Position numbers and translations under genes: made by a program. A DNA stretch of 64,000 nt from Bathynomus jamesi (Eukaryota > Arthropoda > Malacostraca > Isopoda > Cirolanidae), in NCBI GenBank assembly GCA_023014485.1, contig JAJOZX010003320.1:257501-321500 (forward strand), in the 5' to 3' direction. This document shows, in pieces, positions 31,283 through 43,209 of this stretch (position 1 is its first letter; every line of letters begins with the position of its first letter). The notes beneath the pieces are model-generated. The model searched no databases, was not told the origin of the DNA, and saw only the letters and a program-made list of their open reading frames with translations.

Positions 31283-33592
31283 TTGGGAAGCAATCAGATC
31301 ACGCATGGCCAAATAGACTGGAGAACAGTTTTAGAGAATAAAACAACTGAAGAAATGCTAACAACCTTGGAAGAAAAGACGCTGAGAATTTTAAAAAAAT
31401 ATGCTCCGAAATCACAGCCAAAAGGAAAGAGGAGCTGGCGAGAGAGGCAAAAGAGAAGAATATTTTGCAAAAGAAAGAGAGTGGAGGCGAAGTTATCCAA
31501 CTGCAGAGATAATGCCAGGAAAGTAATACAAGAAAACTGGAGGGTATCGCTCGGGAAATACAAACCATGATTAAGGACCATACAGGGAGGGAAGAGGAAA
31601 AGGCGGTAGAAGCAATAAAGGAAAATCCAAAATACCTCTATAGTTATATGAAAAGGAAAAAAACGCGGCCCTTAATGAAGAGAAATAATGAACTAACTGA
31701 CGATCCAAAAGAAATATCTTAAACAATGAGAGCCCAGTATGAATCAGTTTTCAGTACCCCAAAAAGTGACAAAGCGATACCTGACATAGATGCATTCTTT
31801 GAAGAGAAATTGCAAGGAGAGTGTATAACAGACTTTGATTTTACCCCAGAAGATGTAGCGAGAACTACAGGAGAAATGAAACCACATTCAGCTGCAGGTC
31901 CGGACAATTGGAACGCTTTATTGATTAAAAACTGTATAAATGAAATAGCTACACCTTTATACTGGATATGGAGAAGATCCCTAGACACTGGGGAAATACC
32001 GAGCATCTTGAAAAGAGGAAACATTGTCCCTATATATAAAGGAGAGGACAGATCTCAAGCAAAGAACTATAGACCAGTGTCATTGACGTCCCACCTCACC
32101 AAAGTATTTGAAAGAACAGTTAGAGAGAAAATTTATGATTTCCTGGAGACACTGGAAAGATTCAACGAGAATCAGCACGGATTCCGATCAGGTAGATCAT
32201 ACCTATCACAACTAATAGAACACTACAATAATATCCTAGATGCACTGGAAGGTAATGATAACTATGATGTCATATACACATATTTTGCTAAAATTTTCGA
32301 CGAATGTGATCACGGTATAATAGCACATAAAATGAAATATATGGGAATAACAGGCAAAGTGGGAAAATGGATCTACAACTTCCTCAGAGAACGTCAACAG
32401 GTCGTTAAAATTCAATGTATATCATCATCAGAATCGGAAGTACGCAGCCCAGTACCACAAGGTACGGTACTGGCCCCACTCCTGTTCATTATCATGCTAA
32501 CAGACATAGACAGAGGAGTAAACAGCAACAGTATAGTAACATCCTTTGCAGACGATACAAAGATCAGATCAGCAGAAAAATCAGCGATGTAAATGAAGTG
32601 GAGGCCTTGCAGAGGGTCCCGAACAAAATATACAAATGGTCAGAAGAGAACAACATGACATTTAACACCGAGAAATTTCAGCTCTCGAGATATGGTAGAA
32701 AAGATGAACTTAAACAGACTGCATATTATGCTCCAGATAGAGAGGAAATTCTGAGAAGCACGAAAGCGTTCGATCTGGGGTAATAATGACCGATGATGCG
32801 AAATTCGAAACAAAATCAGAGAGCGATAAACAAAGCAAAAAGAGTCGCGGGACAGGTACTAAGAACGTTCAAAAGGAGAGAGAAGACAGTAATGATTCCC
32901 CTGCTAAAACCACTGATTATACCAACACTTGAATACTGGTCAGCAGGCACGTGAAGAAGGGGGAGGCTACAGGGGCTTGAGCCCTCCCATTTGCCCCTTC
33001 ATGCCTCAGAAGTGCCCTTTTTTTCCATAAATGTATAAATGCTGTGAAGAAACTCATTTTTTTGAGGGGGGAGGGATGGTGCCCTTTTTGTTAACTTTCA
33101 GTCCCCCCATCTGAAGTGTCCTGTGCAAGGGCCTGCTGCTCACTCTTGAAGTCCCCATATTAAAAGGAAGAAACTAATAGACTAGAAGAAACTCAGAACT
33201 ACTGGGAAAGACCACGTAAACTAAATTTGTACTCACTGGAAAGAAGAAGAGAGAGGTACACCTTTATCTACCATTCAAACAACACTGGAAAATAGGAAAG
33301 GCAAGCTGTGTAGTGTTCCCATTTAAAGGCCCGACAAGGGAACTCCTCAACACTGAAGGAAAATACTTTGGTTGTCAGGGGGCCAAGACTTTTTAACCAG
33401 CTTCCAAAGGACCTCAGAAACGTTACAGGGGTCAAAATTGAAGTTTTCAAGAGAAGACTAGATGCCTGGCTCAGGATGGTACCAGATGAGCCGGGTCTAC
33501 CTGGCTTTGTACGGTGGAGAGCGCAAGAGAGCAACTCGCTCCTCCACCAAACCAGACCTAGAGGCGGGGCCACCAGCTTGACCTCCGTGTGA
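31283..33592 (+). pseudogene. J3 reverse transcriptase and C-terminal domain
   Basis: 31283-31570 linker; 31726-32592 is a long RT block: MKPHSAAGPDNWNALLIKN, ILKRGNIVPIYKGEDRSQAK, NYRPVSLTSHLTKVFERTV, NENQHGFRSGRSYLSQLI, VIYTYFAKIFDECDHGII (motif A, with FAKIFD for the usual FSKAFD), VPQGTVLAPLLFIIMLTDID (motif B), TSFADDTKI (motif C). Then a frame change and the C-terminal part. Stops near 31720 and 32590. The motifs themselves look catalytically complete. Confidence 0.85.
32948..33150. mobile_element. Short GC-rich non-coding insert in J3
   Basis: About 200 bp (GGGGGAGGCTACAGGGGCTT ... CAGTCCCCCCATC) separates TLEYWSA from SPY in the LINE reading. Looks like a non-autonomous insertion; ends and target duplication not resolved. 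Confidence 0.4.
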
Positions 33593-33650
33593 AGAGAGAC
33601 CAACACGAACAACAACGAGGTTGACGAGGTATAGCCCTTGTTAAGATCTA

Positions 33651-34021
33651 ATAATATCTCCACAATGATAATGCAACAGGAAATCTGGAAAACATTAATG
33701 GGTTTATCTGTCCATCGTGATTAAATCATTATCTCTCCACAATGATAATACAAATACAATCTGGAAAACACTATTAATATAATAGGCATCAGCCACAAAC
33801 CGGTGGTGATACCCTGCTTCATGCAACCGTCACCTTACTGTATACTGTATAACCGTGGATTATTCTTATGTGATTTTGATAATCAGTTACTGTTATTCAG
33901 ATCGAAACTGTTAACAAGTTCTTTGTGTAACAATCAGTAAACCATTTCCCACTAACGCTCGCTGCCCCTCAACCTCTCTCTCTCTCTATCTCACTGTCTC
34001 AATCTTATTCTCGCTCAATAT

Positions 34022-34088
<67 letters not shown>

Positions 34089-34708
34089 CGTGTAGGTTCG
34101 TAAGTTAGTAAAGGTTTAAAGCTGCACACGGACTCTACAAACAGCTTTCTTAGTATTGTTAATATACGCGAGACTGGTAGGTTGGGAAGAGGAATGAGGG
34201 AGTGTGGAGGATGGTTGTGTAATGTCTATTTTTGGTTCAAATTCACTAGTCTATAAAAAGTTTTATTTTGATAGCTGTTCCAATAGACTTGTAGTAATCA
34301 TAATGGAACCTTATTAGTGTATAAGACTAGTAAACATGGTGTCCAACGTTGTTCACGATCATATTAATTGTTTATCTTTATGAACACAGCCATTACATTA
34401 TAATTACCTGTATGTCAATCTTATATGTTGTTGGACTCGGTTGTTCCCTCTCCACCCCACCTTCCCCAGTTGGAGTACCTTTACTATCGCTGCGGCGTTG
34501 CCACATGTACGGAGTCGCCTCTTTGGCGAGAAACATTACATATGCGGGCAGCTGTACGTATGTGGATTAGCGGCAGCCTTGGTTAGGGAAGCCGGCATTA
34601 TGCGTCAAGAAGCTGCAGCGGATGGATGTCCAGTTATGCCTTAATAAAGAAGTTTTTGTTTTAGTTTCCTATACATATATACAAACATACCGGCTTAAAT
34701 ATACACAC
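33651..34708. other. Intergenic stretch without a recognisable gene
   Basis: Contains a CT-rich patch (33975-34010), a (TA)n tract (34023-34086) and a GC-richer segment (34440-34650) ending in AATAAAG. I see no convincing coding region; the last segment could be the tail of an unrecognised element. Confidence 0.5.
34023..34086. repeat. (TA)n microsatellite
   Basis: Uninterrupted TA run of about 64 bp. Confidence 0.95.
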
Positions 34709-35146
34709 TTGGGTGCATCGAACATATAGAGGAAAAAAAAAATTTTTTAATTGCCAATCGGCAGGGTGTGCAATCTTTACCTTTTAACATAAGTATTCAT
34801 CGTGTAGTATGAACATCCTCTGATTATATCTTCAACTGCCACAAGCAGACGAAATTTTGATAAAACAGCATCAGTTTTCCATCGAGTGAAATTACTGAAT
34901 TAATGACTTGATTCGGGTAATTTTACCAATCATATAAAAATTATTGTTTTATATAGAGTATATTAATTCGCAGATAAAAGCTATTGCATTAAATGAGTCA
35001 TCATATCGCGTGATCTGTATGGTCTGCCCATCTATTTCAGCCAATCAAGAAAAGTTTAGCAAAGTTTGAGATAGCTGTGTGTGATATTGTTTTATTTTTT
35101 AGTTTGTTGTGCAAAACTTCAATCGCAGGGCATATATATTTGTGTA

Positions 35147-35267
<121 letters not shown>

Positions 35268-36863
35268 GTATCTACTTTTGATCAGTGTAATTCGTTTAAA
35301 TATACTGTATTACTGATAAATACAGCAACTTTTTGTTTGTTTCAGCACTACAGTAACAAAAACTAGACAATTTGTTGTTTGCCCTATATTTGGAGATCCA
35401 AGGGAATTGAAGTTAAATGTTTTGCCAGATTATGAATCCATCATGAAGTACTGTTTGCTGAGCAAACTTCAACCTAAAAGTATACAAACTGTTCATCTAT
35501 TGTCTAATGAATGTGCAAAAAAGGTTTCTCAAAAGGTTGAGCAAGTATGGGAAAGTGCAAGCATACCTATAATATCACACAAGCGTGTTGTCGAAAAAAT
35601 TCGTCCATATCAAGAACAATATCGTAAGCTGCTAAAACCCTACAAACAACGTAAGTGTATACAGACATACAAAGGAAAGTTAAAAAAACTTTAGAGATAA
35701 AGCCACAAAACTTTGATATTACTGCTTGCAAATGCAAAGAAGGTACTATCTGTCATTGTCCAGCTGAGAAGAAAGTTCCCAAAGAAGAAAAAACATTTCA
35801 GAATGATTAGCGTTCTAATAGAAAAATGTTTACTGGGCGCAACGATGTAAAGAAATCAAGAGAATTGAAAAGAAAAAAGCAGCGTAGAGATCAAAATGAA
35901 GCACGTCTTTCAAAGTATTTAAGGGCTACGTCATCTTTAATGTCATCAGTAATGACATCAAGTTATCAGTTATCTGACAAAATACCAATTGGACAGGAAG
36001 ACCAAGCTGATTCAATGGTATCCAGCTCAGAAGAATCTCATATTGCACCTTCTACATCTAAACTACAACCTCCTAAAATAAATGAACAAATGAGGACACC
36101 TCTTCCAACGGTAGTGAGAGAAGATGACAGGTATGGTGTTTCGGAGAGAGCTGTTGCAGCACTTACGTCAGCTGTTTTGCAGGACATAGGTATCATTCAT
36201 GAAAATGATAAAACTAAAATTATCGATAAAAACAAGGTACAACGTGAAAGAGAGAGCTGTTGACAAAAAATAATGATCTCTGATAAATCAGATGCTATTA
36301 AATCTCTTTACTTTGATGGTAGAAAAGATAAAACAAGTTGTGGTTAAAAGTGGGCAAAAACATATAACCATATAGTTACGGAAGAGCACTTTAGTTTGGC
36401 TAGTGAACCTGAATCAATTTTCCTTGGTCATATTTCTCCTTCTGGAACATCAGAAGGAATTAAAAGTTCTATCATCCAGTGGTGTGAAGAAAATAAAATT
36501 TCACCTAAACATTTAGTCGCAGTTGGCTGTGATGGCACATTAGGGCGGATCGAAAATGAGGTTTTTAAACTTTTTTTCGAAATTCAAATATGGCAAATAT
36601 GGCTAGTGCGGGAAATATGTGGGTGCTATAGATAATGACTGTGCATAAATATTAGTCCTGCGAAATTATATCTTCAGGTGCCACAAAGCCGTCGAAAAAA
36701 GTGAAATATAATGATTTTCTTATATTCTGCATTAGTACAATAACTGAAACTTACTTGTTATTATTATATATTAAGTGTTCCAATTACCAAAATAGTTACT
36801 GAATTACGCAGCTCTTAGTTTATTTAGATCAATGTTCTTTTGATTAATGATCTAAATAATCCA

Positions 36864-36926
36864 GAACTCACCACGAGGAGGTGGCTGCGTGTCGAGCTCC
36901 ACCCATGCCCTCCCAACCACCCATCC
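36864..36926 (-). promoter_or_regulatory. Conserved G-rich 3' motif of element A
   Basis: On the minus strand it begins GGATGGGTGGTTGGGAGGGC and ends CTCGTGGTGAGTTC. It lies about 35 bp after the transposase stop. The same 63-bp motif is in B at 40797-40860 at about 80-90% identity, although the surrounding UTR is not similar. The runs of GGG could form a G-quadruplex. Confidence 0.7.
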
Positions 36927-36957
36927 TTGCGCATGTTTTTTTCTATTAACGTTTTAT

Positions 36958-39206
36958 TTAAACTTTATATTCAGCTTTACTTTCGAATGATGGCATTTTT
37001 TTACGTGACTGAAGTGTTGATCTTATGAAGCCATCTCGCGCGTTCAATCCAAATACTTTTGATGATGCTTCAGTCACTAATTTTACCATTCTTTCTACTA
37101 CTTGTGTATGACAAGGGAATTTCTCGAATGGAGGGGTACTCTTGTTTTCTATGAATTCTTCAATCTCATTTTCTGTCAGGTGTCTTGTCACAGGTGGTTC
37201 AGTGACAATGCATTTTTTCAATTAATTAAATCAGTATAATCAGTAGCTTCAAATTGAATAACAGGTACTGTGAAACGCCTCACAACTTTTTCCTTGTTTG
37301 TTTGCCTTGCTTTCTTTATTCGCCTCCACGCTAATTCTCTTATGGCGCTGCGGTCATCATGAATCATTGATGCTAGAATATTTTCTGGATTTGCAAAAAA
37401 TGCATTTCTTTGTATGACAGGGTTTACAATATCCTTTACTTCGTCATTCAGTGTTCTTGTTAGTTCAATAGTTTTGAAAACATGTTTTGAGCCATTGACA
37501 AAAGACGTACTTTGCTTAATAGAAAACCACATTGGGATGTAGACCTTCATTATAAAAGAAGCAATGTTCATGAGGTTCTCAGATGGACTTACAGTTGAAA
37601 CGTATAGACGAAGCAAACGATTTGCTGTAGTCAGCCATCGTGAATGTGCCATTTTGCCTGGACAACGATGAGCAAGATCTGGAGAGCAATATCCCTTTGT
37701 TATGGCCTGATGAATATCAATTAGATATTTTTGGTCGGTGCTAAGATCTTCACAGTCTACAGTTGGTTCCTCAGCATCAATCCTTTCAAACTCGACAATA
37801 GGAAGACTCTCACAGTTCTCTAATTCCCTGCCAATAGGACCGATGAATGAATCCGCGGGGGCCAGATGTTTTTCCATCCAGCTTTGCAACTAAATGGCGT
37901 AATGGCAATTCATTGGCATGGAGCTGGCACACTAAATGTTGAACTGGTTCCTTCAGCTTCAATTCTATAAGCCTTATAACGCCTCCCTTTTCTCCAGTGT
38001 TGACTGCTGCACCATCGCATCCAATGGCAACAAGGTTTTCCAGGTTCATGTCATTATTTCCAATATACTCAAACATTCCTTTACATATTTCTTCAGCTGA
38101 TCCAGAATTCACAGAATAATGGCCCAAATAATCTGAACCAGGTTCTCTCACTAAAGTGATATGTTCTTCTGTTACCTTCTTCTGATATACTTTGGACTCT
38201 TTTTTTTCTTGGAAGAGTGTAGAACCTTTTCGACCATCAAAATAGATTCCTCTGATTGGGACCTGATTTTGATCTTTCATAATTTCTGATCTCTTCTGTT
38301 GTCTTTCTCTTCTGATTTTACTCCTATCCACTACTTCAGATGTATTGTCAATAGAAACTTCTCCAATATCTTGCAATACTGCACTAACAATGAATGCTGC
38401 AGCTCGATCTGAAACTGCAGTCCTGTCACAAGCAGTAGCCACTGAAGGTAGATTTGTAGTTTTCCTTTTCTTGAATAATTGTTCTTCAGGTTGTTCGAGC
38501 TTTCTCTTCGAGCTAACTGGCTCTGGAAATGTATCGTCTGATATTTCGCCAGATTCACTTTCACTATTTGATGTCGATGATGATAATTCAACATTTGTAT
38601 CCTGCAATTTATCCTGTGAAGATTCTTTGGTGAGCCTCACAGCTTCTTTTTGCTTTCTTAGCAACGTAGATGCTTTTTTCTTCGAGAGTGTAATATCTAC
38701 TCTATCAATAAACAGTTTTCTTTCACTCCTTTGATCTAAGAGGAACGTCACTTCTTCCTTTGGAACCGTTTTTTCTTTGGGACAAGAACATTGTGTTAGT
38801 ACTTTGCACTTGCACGCTGCAATGTCAAAAAGTTTCGTGTGTGCTTCTTTTTGAACATATCAATCTTTGCTTTGTAAGCTTCAGAATTTTTTCTGCTTTG
38901 GTATGGCTTCATAATGACACGATACTTTTCGTGGTAGCTTCTGAACATTGTTTCAATTCGCCTGTCTGACAGAATTGGGACGGAAGCACTTTCCCAAATT
39001 GTTTTCAATTTATCAACAACTTGTTCTAATATTTGAGATATTGAAGGATCTTTATTAGTATTCTGTTTCAAATCGTTTCTTACAAACAAGTAATATTTAA
39101 AAACTCCTTCGTATGTAGGAAGATTCCTGTGCCACAAATCTTCCCCCATACCAAACATGGGGCACTCAGTTGAGGCCCTGGTTGATTTTGCACAAACTCG
39201 AGACAT
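36958..39206 (-). pseudogene. hAT-like transposase A, four blocks
   Basis: Start at 39206 (MSRVCAKSTRA), 17 bases after a pyrimidine-rich CAG. Blocks: 39206-38796 (LPTYEGVFKYYLFVRNDL, LKTIWESASVPILSDRRIE), 38751-37810 (ACDRTAVSDRAAAFIVSAV, GIYFDGRKGS, LVAIGCDGAAVNTGEKGG, CQLHANELPLRHLVAKLDG), 37889-37218 (AHSRWLTTANRLLRLYVS, NPVIQRNAFFANPENILAS), 37221-36958 (CHTQVVERMVKLVTEASSKV). Only three small frame changes interrupt an otherwise full transposase of about 740 residues. Better preserved than B. Confidence 0.82.
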
Positions 39207-40796
39207 TTTGAAAGTATACAAATCTGAAAAAGAAAGAGCTAATATCAATTATACGTTAATTTCAGTTAATAGTACATGGCAAACTTAGGGCAACACAATA
39301 CAGAAATGCAAAATATATAAGAAATATAGTTTAGACTATCTGAGTAACGCCAACAACAGAACACCCACCTGCTACGAGAGCGACAGCTACACTGAACCGA
39401 GGTACTCACGTGACAGCTGAGTGAGCTGACTATAGAAAACTGTTTTTAGAGAATAGAAACTTTTTTTAAAGGTTGACTGAGCTATTTTTATACAAGTGTG
39501 AATAAATTCTTGTCTATTGTGCATCGTGGACTCTTCTGTAACTATTGGTTAAAATCTGCCTTTTTCAATTTTTTTTTAATATTGAAGGTCATTGTGGCAC
39601 CTGAAGGTATTAATGTTATGATTTTAAATTTATACCAGCTTATTTCCTCACTACTCCACACATTTTCCACACTAGCCAATTTGAAAATTCGAAAAATGAG
39701 TTTTTCACTCCGCCCTATGGCACATATGTGAATACTGGAATAAAAGCTGGAGTTATCCGGCTTTTTTAATTACATTTAGGAAGACCTATTCATTGGTTTA
39801 TTTGTTTAAAGCACACAAATGAGTTACCTTTGCGTCATCTAATTAAGCATCTTGACGGAATAACTCGAGGACCATATTCTTTTTCTGGTCCTCTTGGAAA
39901 GAAAATGCAGGACTCCGAAACTTTGCCTTTAGTAAAATTTAATTCAGTTGAGATTAAAGAGCCATAACCAAGCATTGATAATCCTGAGGATCTTAGTCAG
40001 ACCAGAACTACTTATATGAACTGTGCAAAGCAGTAGCCTCAGGTCATTGTTCAAGAGATCTGGCTTTACGTGACCCTGGTCCAATGAATCATTCTCGCTG
40101 GTTAACAACGGCAAACAGGATTTTGCGACTTTACATTGGAACTGATAATCCATCCAAGAAGCTTTGGTTGTCAGTAAACTATGTAATTGATGTGTATGCA
40201 ATAGTTTGGTTTAATATTAAAAAAAATCCCTCATGCAGTCACGGCTCACAGCACTTTTTTCGACTCGTAAAAAATTCACGTTTTCTTCCTGAAACAGAAA
40301 AATATATGGTGGATAGTGTAATTCGGCAAAATGCTTATTTTGCTCATTCGGAGAATTTGCTGCTTGCATTGCTAGCAGATGAATCTAAAGTTATCAGACA
40401 GGTATCTCTTCGCAGAATATATGCCGCTCGATCTGCCTCCAATTCTAATACTACAAGGCATTTTACGGTTCCGAATATTAATTTGGAGGCTCAACATTAC
40501 ACAGATTTAATTAACTGGAATGAGAATGAAAGAGTAGAGCAACCGCTTACAAAATATCTAAGCAATGAACAGTTGATATCTTCATTAATCAAGATGACAC
40601 TCCACTTTTGAAGTTCAGCATGCCATGTTATACACAGGCAGTTGAAAGATATGTTAGAATAGTAACAGAAGCATCAGCAACTGTTTGTGGCTACCCAGAA
40701 GAATAGGGCTCATTAAAGCAAAACTTGAATCTTGACAGATCATGAATAAATTTAATACTAAAAACTAATACATAATTCAGTAGTTCTATTTTCCGA

Positions 40797-40860
40797 TGGA
40801 TGGGTGGTTGGGTGGGCATGGGTGGAACTCGACATGCAACTACCTCCACGTGGTGAGTTC
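40797..40860 (+). promoter_or_regulatory. Conserved G-rich 3' motif of element B
   Basis: GGATGGGTGGTTGGGTGGGC followed by ATGGGTGGAACTCGACATGC and CACGTGGTGAGTTC, about 90 bp after the transposase end. Counterpart of 36864-36926 in A. Confidence 0.7.
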
Positions 40861-41100
40861 TTGGTAATTTGGCATAAAAAATCCTAAATTAACTGAAAGT
40901 TGTATAACCTAAATTAAGGTACATTTATTTCTCGTATATCTCGATTATGAATATTTTTGGAAAATTTAAGGCCCCTCGTTGCAGTAGAAGATATAATTTA
41001 AAAAACTGAAACTCAGCCATGTTAATACGATTATTAAAAGGCAACAGTCGCATACCATGCCAATATTGATTTCCAAAATTTTTACTTTCGATGCACACTA

Positions 41101-41443
41101 ACACACACCTAACACACACACACATTCATATATATAAACATACATACAAACATACATGCAAACAGGCATGCACACACATAAATATATACCAACATACAAT
41201 TTAAATATATATATGTTCAAGATGAAGGTAAAGACGTAGAATACTGAAAGCATGTTTAATTTAAGTCCAATCGACAACGTTTTGGGTTACCTCACCCATT
41301 ATCAGGATTATCAAAAAAATAAACTAAAATGAATAATAACAAAACGTAAGCAAATGAAAATTGGTAAAACGATGAGCTAACCAGAATGAAAAGTTAAAAG
41401 TAAAAAAAAAAGTATACCCAAAGAACAAAATAAAGGGGTTTGT
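41101..41443 (-). mobile_element. PLE-C terminal fragment (non-coding)
   Basis: After a CA-rich patch (41101-41180) there is a segment whose minus strand has the layout of a PLE terminus: a hammerhead-like core (41268-41310) and AT-rich flanks. No coding sequence. The assignment rests on the motif only. Confidence 0.4.
41268..41310 (-). ncRNA. Hammerhead-like motif, PLE-C (core mutated)
   Basis: Minus strand: stem I 5' UAAUC, core CUGAUAA, extra U, stem II GGGU/ACCC, then AAAA where GAAA is expected, stem III AC-GUU-GU, cleavage-position C, stem I 3' GAUUG. All three stems pair, but two invariant G residues (in CUGAUGA and GAAA) are A. Structure kept, core lost. Confidence 0.45.
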
Positions 41444-41460
41444 GATCATAACTTTTGAGT

Positions 41461-41883
41461 ATCCCATTTGTTGAATTATTGTATTCACACTTCCTTCACT
41501 AATTCCTAGCTCCAGTGATAGCTCCTTTTAGTGACGCGCCGATTTGATCGAATGATGCTGTTAGCACGTTGCACAGTGCGAGATGTCACAGCCGATGCCG
41601 GCCGACCGCTGCGTGGCTTATCATCGAGGCTGGATCGCCCTCTCTACGAAGATCTCACACGTTTAGACCAGCGTCCAACTGTGCTTTGATCAACAACAGC
41701 ATCTCCGTAGACGTTTTGTAGACGTTTGTGAATATTTGTTTCCTTCTCTGCGGTTAAGAACTCGATAACAGCTCTCTGTTTACGACGCACATCAATGTCA
41801 GACGCCATTTTCGAAACTGTGTTAACTATCGGTTTTATACAAGGGCGTTTAAAAGCGGTTTTATACAAGGAGGGGAGGTTCAA
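41461..41883 (-). pseudogene. Mariner (SETMAR/Mos1-like) N-terminal fragment
   Basis: MASDIDVRRKQRAVIEFLTA starts at 41808 and continues through KRLQNVYGDAVVDQSTVGRW, the first helix-turn-helix of mariner-type transposases of the HTH_48 kind, then frame-shifted AVGRPR-like sequence. No catalytic domain remains. Confidence 0.65.
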
Positions 41884-41999
41884 ACTGGAAAAAATCCGGT
41901 TATGTGAAGCGCAGAAAGTTCACACTTACGCCCCAAAAGACATTTCAGCCCATGGCCTATTAGTTAGCTAAGAAAAAAGGGTGGGGCAAAATATATTGA

Positions 42000-43197
42000 G
42001 TGCCCCTAGTAGTTCAGCCATGGCATCTCTGATGTAGACACAGGTTGCACTATCAGTAGCTGTTGGAATAGGACCAACCTCTACCTTGTTCTCCAATATG
42101 TGTGTCAACTCAGCCTTACGTGTTTTTTTCTCATTACACCATCTTCATGAAACAAACATGTTGGAATGGATATGACTGGCTGCCTCAATACATGGATCAT
42201 TGTTATGACTGGCCGTGCCTGTGAAATTTTACGTGCTCTACGAAACACCATTTCAACACTGATATTCACCAGCTTTTTCTTGCCTTGGATCAATACATGT
42301 GTAGTTTTAGTCATGTCAGTGAAGGTCTTATTTTTGGATCTAGTCAGAGAACAGTAGAAGCTACGATTACCTCCAGTGGACAAGGTACTCCCAACAATTT
42401 CGTACATTTCCTTCTCACCAGCATCGATGGCAGATAATAGAGACTTCTGTACATCTTGATCAGAAATGACTCCATTGAAATGTTCAACAGTTTCCCATCT
42501 GGGTGGATATCTGGCTGAAATGGATTGGTCGTATTGTTTTCAAGATGGTTGATCACATTTTTTACATCATCATCATCTCGCTTGAGAGCAGAGGGTTTTG
42601 CTTGCTTATGTATAGAACATTCTTCAGCAGCTATTCCAGTACGTTCTTTCATACTCTAGGCATATTCTCCTAGTGACGTTCTAGTAAGCATCCAGCGGAG
42701 AAGGGTTGGTTCCTTTCGGGTGAGCCCAACAACAACCCCATTACTCGTGGCATCTCGTGTCACAGTTGAATCAGTACCTATGTCATTCCAAATACCATTG
42801 AAACGACCTGGTCTCAGACGAACTGCAAATTCACCATCACTGAAAGCTTGAGAGACATCTTCAGGAAGTTCCATCATATCAAGGAGATAAATGGGTACCC
42901 ATCATGCATAATTAGTACAGTTTGCAGCGAAGAAGTATGGCGTCATTGAAGCTATGAGGCCAGATGTAATGACTAGTTACCTTCACGTTCACTGCGTATG
43001 TAGTTCAATAGTATTTGAACTGCATCCATCAACATTGACCAATATTTAAATGTGGGTGAGTCTGCACTACGTTCTTGTTTGAATTCACTTGGTAGTGGAA
43101 GAACACCATGATTAAGTCGATCCTTCAGTTCACTTGCTACATCTGCAGATTCTTGATCACCAGTAGTATGGGCACAAAAAGAGAGAGTGCAATGCAA
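42000..43197 (-). pseudogene. Decayed unassigned repeat-family gene
   Basis: Four minus-strand blocks in different frames. 43197-42973: DRLNHGVLPLPSEFKQERSA and SPTFKYWSMLMDAVQILLNY. 42877-42656: AVRLRPGRFNGIWNDIGTD and VVVGLTRKEPTLLRWMLTRT. 42652-42344: MKERTGIAAEECSIHKQ and VINHLENNTTNPFQ. 42407-42105: STGGNRSFYCSLTRSKNKTF and VISIPTCLFHEDGVMRKK. I recognise the SPTFKYW and GLTRK..LLRW segments as belonging to an uncharacterised family common in cnidarian, mollusc and crustacean genomes; its function is unknown to me. Multiple stops. Confidence 0.5.
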
Positions 43198-43209
43198 TTG
43201 AAAATGTTG

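Larger units (their letters stand above)
28221..33650 (+). mobile_element. LINE J3 (CCCH-type ORF1, APE endonuclease)
   Basis: A plus-strand LINE with ORF1 (28571-29186), endonuclease (29470-31236), RT (31283-32783) and a C-terminal tail (33368-33592). Interrupted by a 953-bp inverted-repeat element (29718-30670), a (TA)n tract (30927-30976) and a short insert near 32948-33150. The C-terminal tail (VRGPRLFNQLPKDLRNVTG) is of a kind I associate with CR1/L2-like LINEs of crustaceans. Confidence 0.75.
36541..39717 (-). mobile_element. hAT-like transposon A (TAGGGCGG termini)
   Basis: 3,177 bp. Left end TAGGGCGGATCGAAAATGAG, right end inverted TAGGGCGGAGTGAAAAACTC, and an exact 8-bp duplication TGGCACAT (36533-36540 and 39718-39725). 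Opposite orientation to host element B. Homology with B extends through the coding region and a conserved 3' non-coding motif. Confidence 0.93.
35352..40707 (+). pseudogene. hAT-like transposase B, decayed and split by element A
   Basis: Part before A (35352-36540): N-terminal domain LNVLPDYESIMKYCLLSKL, VEQVWESASIPIISHKRVVE, RPYQEQYRKLLKPYKQRK, then SERAVAALTSAVLQDIGII, SLYFDGRKDKT and LVAVGCDGT, where it stops. Part after A (39718-40707): CLKHTNELPLRHLIKHLDGI, NHSRWLTTANRILRLYIGTD, and CYTQAVERYVRIVTEASATV. Stops and frame changes at about 35694, 35820, 36263, 36345, 39968, 40036 and 40610. Same protein family as A and C. Confidence 0.78.
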
